Below, in pieces: positions 56,699-64,000 of a DNA stretch of 64,000 bases. This stretch comes from Caulobacter sp. Its GTDB lineage: Bacteria > Pseudomonadota > Alphaproteobacteria > Caulobacterales > Caulobacteraceae. The stretch spans positions 1 through 64,000 of the forward strand of contig JAIOXZ010000016.1 in NCBI GenBank assembly GCA_021741355.1. Direction: 5' to 3'. Each line of letters opens with the position of its first letter. Position 1 is the stretch's first letter. The notes under the pieces were generated by a model that was not told where the DNA came from, searched no databases, and saw only the letters and a list, made by a program, of their open reading frames with translations. The position numbers and the translations under genes are program-made.

Positions 56699-58450
56699 AT
56701 GACCGACGCCGCCCAGCCCCAGACGTCCTGGCCCGCGATGACCGTCCGGGAGGCCTACGCCGTCCTGACCGCGCCCGGCATGCCGACCGAGATGGAAGAG
56801 ATCGAGATCCGCGGCATCAAGACCCGGGTCTGGAAGAACGCACCGCCGACCCTGCGCGACGTCGTAACCATCGGCCGCGCGCACGGCGAGAAGATCTTCC
56901 TGGTCCACGAAGACGAGCGCGTCAGCTTCGAGGCCTTCCATCGGGCCGTGGCGGCGTTCGCGCAGACCCTGGCCGACAAAGGCGTGAAGAAGGGCGACCG
57001 GGTCGCCATCGTCATGCGCAACCTGCCCGAATGGCCGGTGGCCTTCTATGCGGGCATGAGTCTCGGCGCGATCCTGACGCCGCTGAACGCCTGGTGGACC
57101 GGGCCGGAGCTCGAGTACGGCCTTACCGACTCGGGCAGCAAGATCTGCATCGTCGACGCCGAGCGGTTTGACCGGATGGCCGAGCACTTCCCCAACTGCC
57201 CGGATCTGGAGCATGTCTTCGTCAGCCGCATGGTCGACGAGGTCACCCATCCCTTCGTCAGCAAGCTGGAGGACGCGATCGGCGATCCCAACAGCTGGGC
57301 GAGCCTGCCGGACACTCCCCTGCCGACCGTGCCGATCGAGGCGGACGACGACGCGACCATCTTCTACACCTCCGGGACCACCGGTAAGCCCAAGGGCGCG
57401 CTCGCGACCCAGCGCAACGTCAACTCCAACATCTTCTCGGCCCTCTGCGCCGGGGCCCGGGCCTTCCTGCGTCGCGGCGAGATGCCGCCCGCGCCTGATC
57501 CCACCCTGCCGCAGAAGGGCAGCCTGCTCAGCGTGCCGTTCTTCCACGCGACCGGTTGTTTCGCCGTGCTCAACCCGACCCTCTACGCCGGCGCCAAGCT
57601 GGCGATGATCCGCCGCTGGGATCCCGAGGTGGCCATGCAGATCATCGAGCGCGAGCGGCTGACCAGCGCCGGCGGCGTGCCGACGATCGCCTGGCAACTG
57701 ATCGAGCACCCGGCCCGCGAGAAGTACGACCTCTCGTCGATTGAAAGCATGGCCTATGGCGGCGCCCCCTCGGCGCCCGAGCTGGTCCGCAAGATCAAGG
57801 AAGTCTGGCCCAAATCCCACGCCGGCAACGGCTGGGGCATGACCGAGACCAGCGCCACGGCCACCTCCAACTCGGCCGAGGACTACGAGCATCGCCCCGA
57901 CAGCTGCGGCCCGCCCGTGCCCGTCACCGACCTGAAGATCATGACCGTCGAGGCCCCGCACACCGAACTGCCGATTGGCGAGGTCGGCGAGCTGTGGTGC
58001 AAGGGCCCGCAGGTGGTGAAGCTCTACTGGAACAAGCCGGAAGCCACGGCCCAGACCTTCGTCGACGGCTGGGTCAAGACCGGCGACCTGGCGCGCCTCG
58101 ATGAGGAAGGCTTCTGCTTCATCATCGACCGGGCCAAGGACATGCTGATCCGCGGCGGCGAGAACATCTACTGCATCGAGGTCGAAAACGTCCTCTACGA
58201 CCATCCCGCCGTGATGGACGCCGCCCTGGTCGGCATCCCGCACAAGACGCTGGGCGAGGAGCCGGGTGCGGTGGTGACCCTTAAGGAGGGCGCGACCGCC
58301 ACCGAACAGGAACTCCGCGCCTTCGTCGCCGACCGCCTGGCCGCCTTCAAGGTGCCGAAAAAGGTGGTCTTCTGGCACGAAACCCTGCCGCGCAACGCCA
58401 ACGGCAAGATCATGAAGAACGAGCTGAAGAAGGTGTTCGAGGAGGGGTAG
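56699..58450 (+). CDS. Acyl-CoA synthetase (AMP-forming)
   Basis: From the ATG at 56699 (GGGAG eight bases upstream) the product has 583 residues. The AMP-binding signature is TIFYTSGTTGKPKGAL, followed by the adenylate-forming GWGMTETSA, the YWNKPEATAQTFVDGWVKTGDLARLDEEG core and the C-terminal catalytic lysine in LPRNANGKIMKNELKK. The family activates fatty or aromatic acids to CoA thioesters; the substrate cannot be told. A REPIN-like element begins five bases after the stop. Confidence 0.93.
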   Translation: MTDAAQPQTSWPAMTVREAYAVLTAPGMPTEMEEIEIRGIKTRVWKNAPPTLRDVVTIGRAHGEKIFLVHEDERVSFEAFHRAVAAFAQTLADKGVKKGDRVAIVMRNLPEWPVAFYAGMSLGAILTPLNAWWTGPELEYGLTDSGSKICIVDAERFDRMAEHFPNCPDLEHVFVSRMVDEVTHPFVSKLEDAIGDPNSWASLPDTPLPTVPIEADDDATIFYTSGTTGKPKGALATQRNVNSNIFSALCAGARAFLRRGEMPPAPDPTLPQKGSLLSVPFFHATGCFAVLNPTLYAGAKLAMIRRWDPEVAMQIIERERLTSAGGVPTIAWQLIEHPAREKYDLSSIESMAYGGAPSAPELVRKIKEVWPKSHAGNGWGMTETSATATSNSAEDYEHRPDSCGPPVPVTDLKIMTVEAPHTELPIGEVGELWCKGPQVVKLYWNKPEATAQTFVDGWVKTGDLARLDEEGFCFIIDRAKDMLIRGGENIYCIEVENVLYDHPAVMDAALVGIPHKTLGEEPGAVVTLKEGATATEQELRAFVADRLAAFKVPKKVVFWHETLPRNANGKIMKNELKKVFEEG

Positions 58451-58455
58451 GACGC

Positions 58456-58532
58456 CGGGGACATGTACCGCAGGTACGTGTCCCCTAATCTAGCTGCTGG
58501 TTTAGGGGACACGTACCTGCGGTACATGTCCC
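58456..58532. repeat. REPIN-like inverted repeat, family 1 copy B
   Basis: Two perfect 32-base inverted arms (58456-58487 and 58501-58532) surround 13 bases. The arms match those at 28052-28129 except that GAAGG is GCAGG in both arms, so pairing is kept in both copies. It lies between the acyl-CoA synthetase and the hicAB operon. Confidence 0.92.
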
Positions 58533-58543
58533 CGTCGTCGCTC

Positions 58544-58879
58544 TCAGTTCTCTCCAGCCGCCCTCCGTAGAGCCTCCTCGCTCCAGGCGTTGAGGCTCTG
58601 GCCGGCGAGTTCGGCCGCGCGCATGGCGTCGGCGTGGACCTTGGGGTCGACCCGCAGCATGAGCCGGCCCGAGAAGGGCTTCTGGGGCGGCTTCCCGGCC
58701 CTGGCGCAGGTCTCGACGTAATCCTCCACCGCTTCGTGGAAGGCGGCCTTCAGGTCCTCGACCGTATCGGCGTGGAAGCCTACGATGTCCGCGATCCCGG
58801 CGATACGGCCGGTGAAGATCTCGTCGTCGGCGTCGTACTCGACCCGCGCGGAATAGCCTTTGAAGGTCATGGCGCTCAT
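58544..58879 (-). CDS. hicB: Antitoxin HicB
   Basis: From the ATG at 58879 the product has 111 residues: an N-terminal HicB domain (YSARVEYDADDEIFTGRIAGIADIVGFHADTVEDLKAAFHEAVEDYVETC) and a C-terminal ribbon-helix-helix region (GRLMLRVDPKVHADAMRAAELAGQSLNAWSEEALRRA) that binds DNA and represses the operon. It overlaps the toxin gene by four bases (ATGA) as the second gene. It neutralises HicA. Confidence 0.93.
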   Translation of the reverse strand: MSAMTFKGYSARVEYDADDEIFTGRIAGIADIVGFHADTVEDLKAAFHEAVEDYVETCARAGKPPQKPFSGRLMLRVDPKVHADAMRAAELAGQSLNAWSEEALRRAAGEN

Positions 58880-59130
58880 GGCTTCACTCCGATCCTGAGC
58901 AGGAACTCCCTGGCGTCGCGGACCTGATACCGCTTCGCCTCCTTTGCGGGATGCGGCCGGTGGAAGGCCGCAACCACTCCATCGAACACAAACCTCACGC
59001 GCGACCCTGATCCCTCGATCACCTCGCAGCCGACGGCGACAAGCAGGCTCTCGATCACAGACCATTTCACCGTACCGGAGACCGGTTCGGCGAAAACGGC
59101 CGCGAGCGTTTTCCGCTGCTTGCTGTTCAT
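58876..59130 (-). CDS. hicA: mRNA interferase toxin HicA
   Basis: The 84-residue product has the double-stranded-RNA-binding-like HicA fold: SVIESLLVAVGCEVIEGSGSRVRFVFDGVVAAFHRPHP then a C-terminal helix. The usual catalytic histidine in GSH is Arg44 here (GSGSRVRF), as in a proteobacterial subfamily; histidines of FHRPHP may serve instead. HicA cleaves mRNA, and hicA comes first in the hicAB order seen here. Neighbouring repeats and an AT-richer upstream segment suggest a mobile origin. Confidence 0.9.
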   Translation of the reverse strand: MNSKQRKTLAAVFAEPVSGTVKWSVIESLLVAVGCEVIEGSGSRVRFVFDGVVAAFHRPHPAKEAKRYQVRDAREFLLRIGVKP

Positions 59131-59174
59131 GCAAGCATTATGCTCGTCGATGGCAGATTATGCAAGCATAGGGG

Positions 59175-60686
59175 TCAGGCGCTGACCCCCGGCTTGCGTC
59201 CTGCCCACGGCTGGGCCTGCTCGAGCGCATAGGCCAGCTGGAACAGTATCGCGTCGTTGCCCGCCTTCGCCGCGAAATGCACCCCGACCGGCAGGCCGTC
59301 GGCCGTCCAGTGTAGGGGCACACTCATGGCCGGAGCGCCGGCGATGTTGTGCAGCGGGGTGTAGCCGACATAGTCGGTCAGCCGCGCCGAAAGCTCGGCG
59401 AACGGAACGTCGCCTGAAACAAAGCCCAGCGGCACGGGCGGCTTGGTCAGGACGGGCGAGACGATGACGTCGAACTTCGAGAACCAGCCGTCGTAGGCCG
59501 CTGAATCCTGCGCCAGCCGGCCGATCGCGGCGTCGACGGCGCCTTCCGGCGCCTTGGCGATCAGTTCGGCCATGCCCAGCGAGAACGGCTCGGCCATCTT
59601 CGTGTCGGGCGCCCGGCCCAGCGCCTTGCTCATCGCGGCGATGTCCATCGCGGCGCCGGCCGACCACAGGGTCAGGAAGTCCTGTCCGAAGCGGGCGGAG
59701 TCGATCGGCCAGGCGGCCTCGCTGACCTTGTGGCCCATGGCCTGCAGCAGCTTCACCGCGTCGTCCAGGCCCGCGCGGACCTCGGCGTCCGGCTCGCGCC
59801 CGTTGCCGCTGGCGCTCAGCACGCCGATGCGGAGCTTCTTGCGCGAGGCCTTCTCGATGAAGCCGATCGGACGGTACGGCGCATCGGCGTCGGTGCGTTC
59901 GGTCGCCGCGAACATCGCCGCCGAGTCGCGCACGGAGCGGCTGTCGACGTGGTTCACCGACAGGGCGATGACCCGCATGTCCGTGTTGCCCGCGAGGCGT
60001 CCGCGCGAAGGCTTGAAGCCGAACAGACCGCAACAGGCGGCGGGAATACGGATCGAGCCGCCGCCATCGCTGGCGTGGGCCATGGTGACCACGCCGGCCG
60101 CCGTGGCCGCCGCGGCGCCGCCGGACGAGCCGCCGGTCGACCGGCCTGTGTTCCAGGGATTTCGGGTCGGGCCGTAGGCGAGAGGCTCGGTCGTCGGCAG
60201 GTAGCCGAACTCGGGCGAGGCCGATTTGCCGATGACGATGAAGCCCGCCTTCAACGCGGCGTCGACCCAGGGATCGTTGGCGGTCGCGGGCGGCGCAGCG
60301 AGGCTGCCCGCAGAGCCATTGCGCGTCGGCATGCCGGCGTAGTCGTTCAGGTCCTTGATCAGGAAGGGCACGCCTGCGAACGGACCGGTCTGGCCCCCCT
60401 TCTTCGCGGCGTCGATCGCGCGGTCGTAGTCGGAATTGACCATGAAGTTCAGCGTCGGCTGCAACGCCTCGCTCCGGCGGATCGCCGCTTCAACCGCTTC
60501 GAGCGGGCTGATCTCCTTGCTGCGGATCATCGCCGCGACTGTGGTGGCGTCGGGCGTCCAGGGTGCGGGAGCGGCTGCTGCGGCGGTCTTTCTGCCCGGC
60601 CAGCCCAGGGCGGCGGCGGGCGTCGCGGCTACGGCCGAAGCAGCGGCGGAGGCGGCCATCAGGCCGCGGCGGGTAAGATTGGTCAT
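59175..60686 (-). CDS. Amidase-signature family hydrolase, Tat-exported
   Basis: From the ATG at 60686 the product has 503 residues. It begins with a twin-arginine signal (TRRGLMAASAAASAVAATPA). The amidase-signature triad is Lys111 (LIKDLND), Ser187 (GRSTGGSSGG) and Ser211 (SDGGGSIRIPAACCG). It hydrolyses an amide in the periplasm; the substrate is unknown. A longer upstream frame was rejected because it loses the Tat signal. Confidence 0.92.
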   Translation of the reverse strand: MTNLTRRGLMAASAAASAVAATPAAALGWPGRKTAAAAAPAPWTPDATTVAAMIRSKEISPLEAVEAAIRRSEALQPTLNFMVNSDYDRAIDAAKKGGQTGPFAGVPFLIKDLNDYAGMPTRNGSAGSLAAPPATANDPWVDAALKAGFIVIGKSASPEFGYLPTTEPLAYGPTRNPWNTGRSTGGSSGGAAAATAAGVVTMAHASDGGGSIRIPAACCGLFGFKPSRGRLAGNTDMRVIALSVNHVDSRSVRDSAAMFAATERTDADAPYRPIGFIEKASRKKLRIGVLSASGNGREPDAEVRAGLDDAVKLLQAMGHKVSEAAWPIDSARFGQDFLTLWSAGAAMDIAAMSKALGRAPDTKMAEPFSLGMAELIAKAPEGAVDAAIGRLAQDSAAYDGWFSKFDVIVSPVLTKPPVPLGFVSGDVPFAELSARLTDYVGYTPLHNIAGAPAMSVPLHWTADGLPVGVHFAAKAGNDAILFQLAYALEQAQPWAGRKPGVSA

Positions 60687-60835
60687 GGAGCCCTCCCTCG
60701 GACGTCGTTGGTCGCGTCCGTGATCAGCGATCAGATTGGCCGGTCGAACGCCGGTCCGCAAGCGGGCCTGCCGCTTGACGCGGGCGTCACGCGGCGCGAC
60801 TCTGCCAGCAACAAGAGGCGCGGAGGAGAAACGCC

Positions 60836-61612
60836 ATGGCTGACGGATCAATGGCGGGCGTGAGTTCGCTCAAGGGCAAGGTCAGCGAGGAAGAGTGGAA
60901 GGCGCGGGTCGATCTCGCCGCCCTTTATCGGCTCGTCGCCCTGCACGGGTGGGACGACATGATCTTCACCCACATCTCGGCCCGGATTCCGGGCCCGGAG
61001 CACCATTTCCTGATCAATCCCTACGGCATGTTCTTCGACGAGATCACCGCCAGCTCGCTGGTGAAGATCGACCTCGACGGCAAGGTGCTGCAGGAGACGC
61101 CGTACTTCATCAATCCGGCGGGCTTCACGATCCACTCGGCGGTCCACGCGGCCCGCGAGGACGCGATGTTCGTGATGCACCTGCACTCGGACCAGGGTGT
61201 CGCGGTCTCGGCCCAGAAGGGTGGGCTGCTGCCGCTGTCGCAGCATGCGCTCATCGTGCTGCCGCAACTCGCCTATCACGACTATGAAGGCATCGCGCTC
61301 AATCTTGACGAGCGGGAGCGACTTGTGGCTGACTTGGGCGAGAAGACCACCATGCTGCTGCGGAACCACGGCACGCTGGCCGTGGGCGACACCGCGGCGG
61401 CCTGCTGGCTCAGCATGTTCTACCTGGAGCGCGCATGTCAGCAGCAGGTCATGGCGCTTTCAGCCGGCCGGGACGGGGTGTTGAACGCCCCGGACGCCGC
61501 GCAGGCGGAAGTGCGCAGTCAGATGGGCCGCGGCATGGGCGGCATCGGCGGCCTGGCCTGGCCGGGCTGCCTGCGCCAGCTGGACCGCAACCTGCCGGGC
61601 TACGACGCCTAG
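60836..61612 (+). CDS. Class II aldolase/adducin-family protein
   Basis: The 258-residue product has the metal-binding histidines of the family: His115 and His117 (HLHSDQ) and His178 (RNHGTLAVGDT), with the IFTHISARIPGPEHHFLINPYGM segment and ITASSLVKID. It is longer than simple fuculose-phosphate aldolases and closer to the adducin-like group. A zinc-dependent aldolase on an unknown sugar or acid is likely. A terminator embedded in a paired repeat follows. Confidence 0.88.
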   Translation: MADGSMAGVSSLKGKVSEEEWKARVDLAALYRLVALHGWDDMIFTHISARIPGPEHHFLINPYGMFFDEITASSLVKIDLDGKVLQETPYFINPAGFTIHSAVHAAREDAMFVMHLHSDQGVAVSAQKGGLLPLSQHALIVLPQLAYHDYEGIALNLDERERLVADLGEKTTMLLRNHGTLAVGDTAAACWLSMFYLERACQQQVMALSAGRDGVLNAPDAAQAEVRSQMGRGMGGIGGLAWPGCLRQLDRNLPGYDA

Positions 61613-61626
61613 ACATCATTGCCTCC

Positions 61627-61749
61627 GTCATGGCCCGGCTTGTCCGGGCCACCCAGGAACACCGATATCGAAGAGCGGGTGCGGCGATGGCGGCGCCCGC
61701 TCTTTTTCGTTCAACGCGCCTGGGTGGCCCGGACAGGCCGGGCCATGAC
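61627..61749. repeat. REPIN-like paired repeat, family 4
   Basis: Two 31-base inverted arms (61627-61657 and 61719-61749) match at 30 positions. Each contains the hairpin GGCCCGG-CTTGT-CCGGGCC. They bracket an intrinsic terminator at 61672-61707. The right arm ends four bases before the GTG start of the next gene. Confidence 0.85.
61672..61707 (+). terminator. Intrinsic terminator inside the paired repeat
   Basis: AGAGCGGGTGC pairs with GCGCCCGCTCT (11 bases, one G-U pair, ten-base loop) and runs into TTTT. It ends the aldolase transcript and lies between the two repeat arms. Confidence 0.8.
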
Positions 61750-61752
61750 GGG

Positions 61753-62520
61753 GTGAGAGGATGGATATTCGCGGGCCTGGCGCTCGCGGCGGTCTTCGTT
61801 TGTGAGCCGGCGCGGGCAGGGGCCTGGCCGGTCCCTCCGGGCGAGACCCTGGCGATCCTCAAGTACGAAGGCTCGCGCGCCGATGCCTTCTTCGACGCGG
61901 CGGGCGACCAGGTCGCGATGGCCCCGCGCGGCGATGACGCCGTCAGCCTGTACGTCGAGCACGGTCTGGCCCGACGTCTGACCTTTCAGGGACGGATCGG
62001 CTGGACCCGCGGCGAGGACGGCTTCGCCGACTACGCCGGTCGCGGCCCGCTGGAACTGGGTCTGCGATTGGCCCTCCTGCGGGGCGAGCGGTCGGCGGTC
62101 AGTCTTTACGTCGGCGGCGCCTATGCGGGCGACGGGCGCAATGCCGGCTACGCCTCCCCGGGCGAGGGCGGGGCGGATGTCGAGGTTCGTCTGCTGACCG
62201 GACGCTCGGTCACGGTCGCCGGACGCGCCGCCTTCATCGACGCGCAGCTGGCGCGGCTGAACCGGTCGGGCCTGCCGGATGAAATCCACCTCGACCTGAC
62301 TCTCGGGTTCGAGCCTGACGATCGCTGGCTGCTGCTGGCCCAGGCCTACGCCGGACAGGCTGACCGCGATCCGGTGTCGCCGCGCTGGCTGAAGCTGGAG
62401 ATTTCCGCCGTCCGGCGTATCGGCGACTGGCGACTTCAGGCCGGCTGGCGACAGTCCGTGGCCGGCCGCGACAGCCCCGCCGAAGCCGGACCGGTGTTCG
62501 CTGTCTGGCGTTCGTTCTGA
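61753..62520 (+). CDS. Exported beta-rich protein, hypothetical
   Basis: From a GTG at 61753 the product has 255 residues: a signal peptide (WIFAGLALAAVFVCEPARA) and then alternating aromatic/Gly-rich strands (LGLRLALL, SLYVGGAYAGDG, IHLDLTLGFEPDDRWLLLAQAYAGQ, RIGDWRLQAGWRQSV) that suggest an outer-membrane beta-barrel of about ten strands. No family is recognised. The start is close to a repeat arm, so the 5' end may have been shaped by the repeat; earlier in-frame ATGs would put the repeat into the protein. Confidence 0.7.
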   Translation: MRGWIFAGLALAAVFVCEPARAGAWPVPPGETLAILKYEGSRADAFFDAAGDQVAMAPRGDDAVSLYVEHGLARRLTFQGRIGWTRGEDGFADYAGRGPLELGLRLALLRGERSAVSLYVGGAYAGDGRNAGYASPGEGGADVEVRLLTGRSVTVAGRAAFIDAQLARLNRSGLPDEIHLDLTLGFEPDDRWLLLAQAYAGQADRDPVSPRWLKLEISAVRRIGDWRLQAGWRQSVAGRDSPAEAGPVFAVWRSF

Positions 62521-62571
62521 CCTCTGTTTCAGGCCCGCAACAGACCGTCACGCCGCAGCCATCGCAATACG

Positions 62572-62600
62572 GTTTACGTGAACGGCAATGCCCCTATATG
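62572..62600 (+). promoter_or_regulatory. Promoter with overlapping operator for the second RND operon
   Basis: TTTACG (62573-62578) and TATATG (62595-62600), 16 bases apart, form a -35/-10 pair. The -35 box overlaps GTTTACGTGAAC (62572-62583), a near-perfect palindrome like those bound by TetR-type repressors of RND pumps. The predicted transcript starts near 62607, supporting the GTG at 62644. Confidence 0.5.
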
Positions 62601-62643
62601 TGCCATTGCATGCCGCCGGCCGGGCCGGCGCGGGGAGTTGTTC

Positions 62644-63759
62644 GTGATCCGCCGTCATTTCTTCCTGTTCGCCGCCGCCGCTTTTCTGGTGCTGATGCTG
62701 ATCGGCGGCGGACTGAAGCTGGCGACGGCAGAACCCAAGGGCAAGGGCGGTCCGGGCGGACCGGGCGGCAGGGCCGCGGCGATCTCCCAGGCTGTCGTCG
62801 CGTTGCGCCCCTTCGCTGACAATATCGAGGCGCTGGGCGTGGCCAAGGGCCGCGAGTCCGTCACCATCACGTCCAGCACCAGCGAACTGGTGACCGCCGT
62901 CCGCTTCCGTGACGGCCAGCAGGTCAGCAAGGGCCAGGTGCTGGTTGAGCTGAAGGCCGGTGAAGAGGATGCCGGTCTGATCGAGGCCCAGGCCCGTCTG
63001 GCCCAGGCGGAGCGCGACTATGCCCGCTGGAAGAGCCTGGCCGACCAGGGCATCGCGCCCAGGGCGACAGCGGAACAGTTCCGCTCGGCGCTGGACACCG
63101 CCCGCGCCGGGGTCGAGGCCGCCCGCGCCCGCAAGCTCGATCGCGTGATCCGCGCGCCGTTCGCGGGCGTCGTGGGCCTGACCGACGTCGCGCCGGGCGC
63201 ACTGATCAGTCCGGGCGCTCCGATCGTCACCCTCGACGACCTGACAATGGTGCGCGTCGATTTCGAGGTGCCGGACCGCTACCTGCCGATGCTCGCCGAG
63301 GGCGCGGCGCTCGCCGCCCGGCCGGACGCCTGGCCGACCGAGACCATCCAGGGCCGCATCGCCCGGCTGGACAGCCGGATCGACGCGACGACCCGCGCCA
63401 TCACCGCCCGCGCCGAGTTCGCCAACCCGGGCGGCCGGATCAAGCCGGGCATGCTGATGCGCGTCACGATCGCCAACGGCGCCCGCCAGGGCCTGGCCGT
63501 GCCGGAAGCCGCCGTCCAGTTCGAGGGCGACCAGGCCTTCGTGTTCGTGGTTACCCCGCGCGGCGGCGGCGTCTCGGCCCGCAAGCAGGCCGTGCAGACC
63601 GGCTCGACGGCGAACGGCTTCGTCGAGATCACCGGCGGCCTGCAGGCCGGCGACAAGGTCGTCGCCGACGGCCTCAACCGGATCCAGGACGGCCAGCCGG
63701 TGCAGGTCGGACCCGGCCGCCGGCCGACGGCCTCGGCCCCGGCGCGGAAGGCCGGCTGA
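62644..63759 (+). CDS. RND efflux periplasmic adaptor subunit (second pump)
   Basis: From the GTG at 62644 (GGGGAG eight bases upstream) the product has 371 residues: an N-terminal membrane anchor, lipoyl half motif (ITSSTSELVTAVRFRDGQQVSKGQVLVEL), a short helical hairpin, the second half (RAPFAGVVGLTDVAPGALISPG) and a beta-barrel. It shares architecture but not close identity with the adaptor at 37342. Its stop overlaps the start of the pump gene (TGATG). Confidence 0.93.
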   Translation: MIRRHFFLFAAAAFLVLMLIGGGLKLATAEPKGKGGPGGPGGRAAAISQAVVALRPFADNIEALGVAKGRESVTITSSTSELVTAVRFRDGQQVSKGQVLVELKAGEEDAGLIEAQARLAQAERDYARWKSLADQGIAPRATAEQFRSALDTARAGVEAARARKLDRVIRAPFAGVVGLTDVAPGALISPGAPIVTLDDLTMVRVDFEVPDRYLPMLAEGAALAARPDAWPTETIQGRIARLDSRIDATTRAITARAEFANPGGRIKPGMLMRVTIANGARQGLAVPEAAVQFEGDQAFVFVVTPRGGGVSARKQAVQTGSTANGFVEITGGLQAGDKVVADGLNRIQDGQPVQVGPGRRPTASAPARKAG

Positions 63760-64000
63760 TGCTGTCTGACCTTTCGGTCAAGCGGCCGGTCTTCGCCGCG
63801 GTTGCGGCGATCATTCTCTGCGTCGTGGGGCTCGCGGCCTTCCTCAGCATATCGATCCGCGAGCTGCCCAGCGTCGATCCGCCCGTGGTCTCGATCTCGA
63901 CGACCTATCGCGGCGCCTCGGCCGAAATCGTCGAGGAGCGGATCACCCAGGTTCTGGAGCGCCAGGTCAGCGGCATCCAGGGCATCGACCGGGTCAATTC
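63759..64000 (+). CDS. RND efflux permease, 5' end (partial)
   Basis: Only the first 80 codons are in the window. They show the first membrane helix (KRPVFAAVAAIILCVVGLAAF), the REL-P-x-VDPP block and the start of the first periplasmic loop (ERITQVLERQVSGIQGID), typical of hydrophobe/amphiphile efflux pumps. Translation is coupled to the adaptor through a TGATG overlap. The gene runs off the window end. Confidence 0.93.
   Translation, partial: MLSDLSVKRPVFAAVAAIILCVVGLAAFLSISIRELPSVDPPVVSISTTYRGASAEIVEERITQVLERQVSGIQGIDRVN

Overview
The window is GC-rich alphaproteobacterial chromosome, most likely from the Caulobacteraceae (Caulobacter, Phenylobacterium or a relative). The strongest clues are the divergent flgI-cheL-flbY / fliX flagellar block, a dksA whose zinc finger keeps one cysteine, a popZ polar organiser directly before valS, a TolC/RsaF-like protein behind an isoaspartyl-methyltransferase-like gene, and an SOS box of the alphaproteobacterial GTTC-N7-GTTC type upstream of uvrA. 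The genus is inferred; no 16S gene is present.

Layout. 0-5.4 kb: a DUF815 ATPase with a small membrane protein, then yajC-secD-secF, a Mth938-domain protein and a PuuD-like membrane protein. 5.4-11 kb: a squalene-synthase-like protein, a class C beta-lactamase-fold esterase, an S9 peptidase and trmFO. 11-15.8 kb: four paralogous multi-pass membrane proteins, interrupted by a GST and a small secreted protein. 15.8-24.4 kb: uvrA with its SOS box, an orphan AT-richer gene beside that box, DUF1203, a group III truncated haemoglobin, an ABC-F ATPase, an orphan ParA and an acyl-CoA dehydrogenase. 24.6-31 kb: the flagellar block, dksA, gltX and a LOG-family protein. 31-41.5 kb: a lipoprotein with an Atm1-type ABC transporter, an RND pump with its adaptor, then kynureninase, glyoxalase, SDR and a MarR-like regulator. 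41.6-49 kb: a lipoprotein, a 1306-residue autotransporter, an alkyltransferase, tRNA-Asn, a small cytochrome c and tRNA-Cys. 49-55 kb: methyltransferase-like gene, tolC-like gene, popZ and valS. 55-64 kb: a CMD/YHS/DoxX operon whose YHS gene carries an in-frame stop, an acyl-CoA ligase, hicAB, an amidase, a class II aldolase, an exported protein and the start of a second RND pump.

Most of the window is core genome. The most unusual signals lie between or beside genes. There are paired inverted hairpin (REPIN-like) elements of at least three sequence families, plus two copies of one family 30 kb apart with perfect arms and compensatory changes. Three FNR/FixK-type boxes sit upstream of a lipoprotein, the autotransporter and a cytochrome c, all within 6 kb. 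An unrecognised gene shares the SOS-box region with uvrA and has a perfect operator-like palindrome before its start. The four-paralog membrane cluster has no function I can assign.
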